DNA of 64,000 bases from Apis mellifera (Eukaryota; Arthropoda; Insecta; Hymenoptera; Apidae): the NCBI RefSeq assembly GCF_003254395.2, contig NC_037650.1, forward strand, positions 1,798,001 through 1,862,000. Reading direction: 5' to 3'. The notes under the pieces are model-generated. The model ran no database searches. It was not told the origin of the DNA and saw only the letters and a list, made by a program, of their open reading frames with translations. A program made the position numbers and the translations under genes. Below are positions 63,401 through 64,000 of the stretch, piece by piece; the stretch's first letter is position 1; each line of letters starts with the position of its first letter.

Positions 63401-63489
63401 AAATATTAGCGTATTATCCTAACGTCCTTTATTTGAGAATAAATATCGACAGTAACACAAGCGATGGACAACATTGTACAGGTCAATAA
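63401..63489 (+). other. Candidate terminal exon (weak)
   Basis: After TTATTTATTATTTTAG, one frame is open for 28 codons (ILAYYPNVLYLRINIDSN then TSDGQHCTGQ) to a TAA at 63487, in a patch less AT-rich than its surroundings. The acceptor is plausible but lacks a strong pyrimidine tract. No upstream exon could be found, and the peptide is not recognised. Confidence 0.2.
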
Positions 63490-64000
63490 GAACTACTTAT
63501 TTATATATTAACGTTGATATATATTTGAGTACATTAGCTTAATATATAAAGAAAAAGATATCAATATCTAAAAATAATATTTATTATTTAAAATTTTGAT
63601 ACATATCAATATCTACTATTAAGTCCAATAATTAATTTTATTTAGTATTGAATCATTCGAATATTATCAATATTTAATATCAATATAATAATGAATATTA
63701 AAAAATATAAAATTTATTATTTTAGTGTTATTTTAGTGTTATTTTAATATTATTTTCAACAAATATATTATGTTATCGAATAACGTAGAATAAAAAAGAT
63801 TATAATAATATTCTTCCTGTGAGAAAAAAGTTAAAGAAAAAAATTTGAATCTTTCATGAACTATTGTTCTTAATATTTTGAAAAGAAAATTTTCACTTAT
63901 TTCAACTAATACTGTAATCTTATCCTGCTGAATATAAATTAATATTACATTGAAATATAACTTTTAAATCAAAAATCTTTTTAAATATTGTTTTTAATGT
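63490..64000. other. Unassigned AT-rich DNA
   Basis: Nothing recognised to the end of the window. Confidence 0.45.

Noticed and set aside
1..64000. CRISPR arrays, rRNA or tRNA genes, bacterial operons
   Set aside because: No regularly spaced short direct repeats with unique spacers, no rRNA-like or convincing tRNA cloverleaf sequence, and no compact coding; the DNA is clearly eukaryotic.

Overview
This is a very AT-rich (by eye about four fifths A+T) stretch of eukaryotic nuclear DNA, most likely from an insect. The reasons are wrecked DNA transposons of the mariner, Tc1, piggyBac, Tigger and Tc1-like DDE superfamilies, long (TA)n tracts, satellites, and a few islands with animal-type splice signals. 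There are no bacterial operons, no convincing rRNA or tRNA and no long intact ORF. A hymenopteran, perhaps a bee, fits the composition and transposon mix, but that is inference. The window is essentially a gene desert built from transposon debris, a foldback repeat family and tandem arrays.

Layout. About 0-4.5 kb: unassigned AT-rich DNA, one diverged copy of a dispersed foldback repeat and a small GC-richer island near 3.9 kb. About 4.5-12.35 kb: a transposon graveyard, all read on the minus strand: several piggyBac-like remnants (two copies of one arrangement at 5.9-7.7 and 9.75-11.85 kb), a Tigger (TIGD1-like) remnant between them, and the 5' end of a mariner at 11.95-12.34 kb. About 12.4-16.3 kb: unassigned, with a short duplication, a strong hairpin and a foldback-family copy. 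About 16.3-17.45 and 20.9-22.35 kb: two plus-strand remnants of a Tc1-like (DDE_3-type) transposase family; in the first, the C-terminal catalytic segment is tandemly repeated. About 24.7-26.3 kb: two well-formed candidate exons that join in frame, the best hint of a host gene. About 29-31.3 kb: degenerate ~470-bp tandem repeats. About 33.6-35.5 kb: a ~104-bp satellite of about 19 copies. About 44.7-47.0 kb: eight ~275-295-bp tandem units with a dimeric higher-order pattern and a coding-like reading frame. About 47.29-47.94 kb: a deleted Tc1-like element with ~195-bp inverted repeats and TA target duplications. About 48.4-50.7 kb: two more large copies of the foldback family. About 51-64 kb: extremely AT-rich DNA with microsatellites, one more transposase fragment and two weak exon or promoter candidates.

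The most unusual items are the dispersed foldback family whose terminal repeats carry the palindrome TGACGTCA, the higher-order minisatellite with in-frame length changes, the duplicated piggyBac junction and the two-exon candidate gene. Transposase calls rest on reading degenerate frames by eye and recalling family motifs; no database search was possible.
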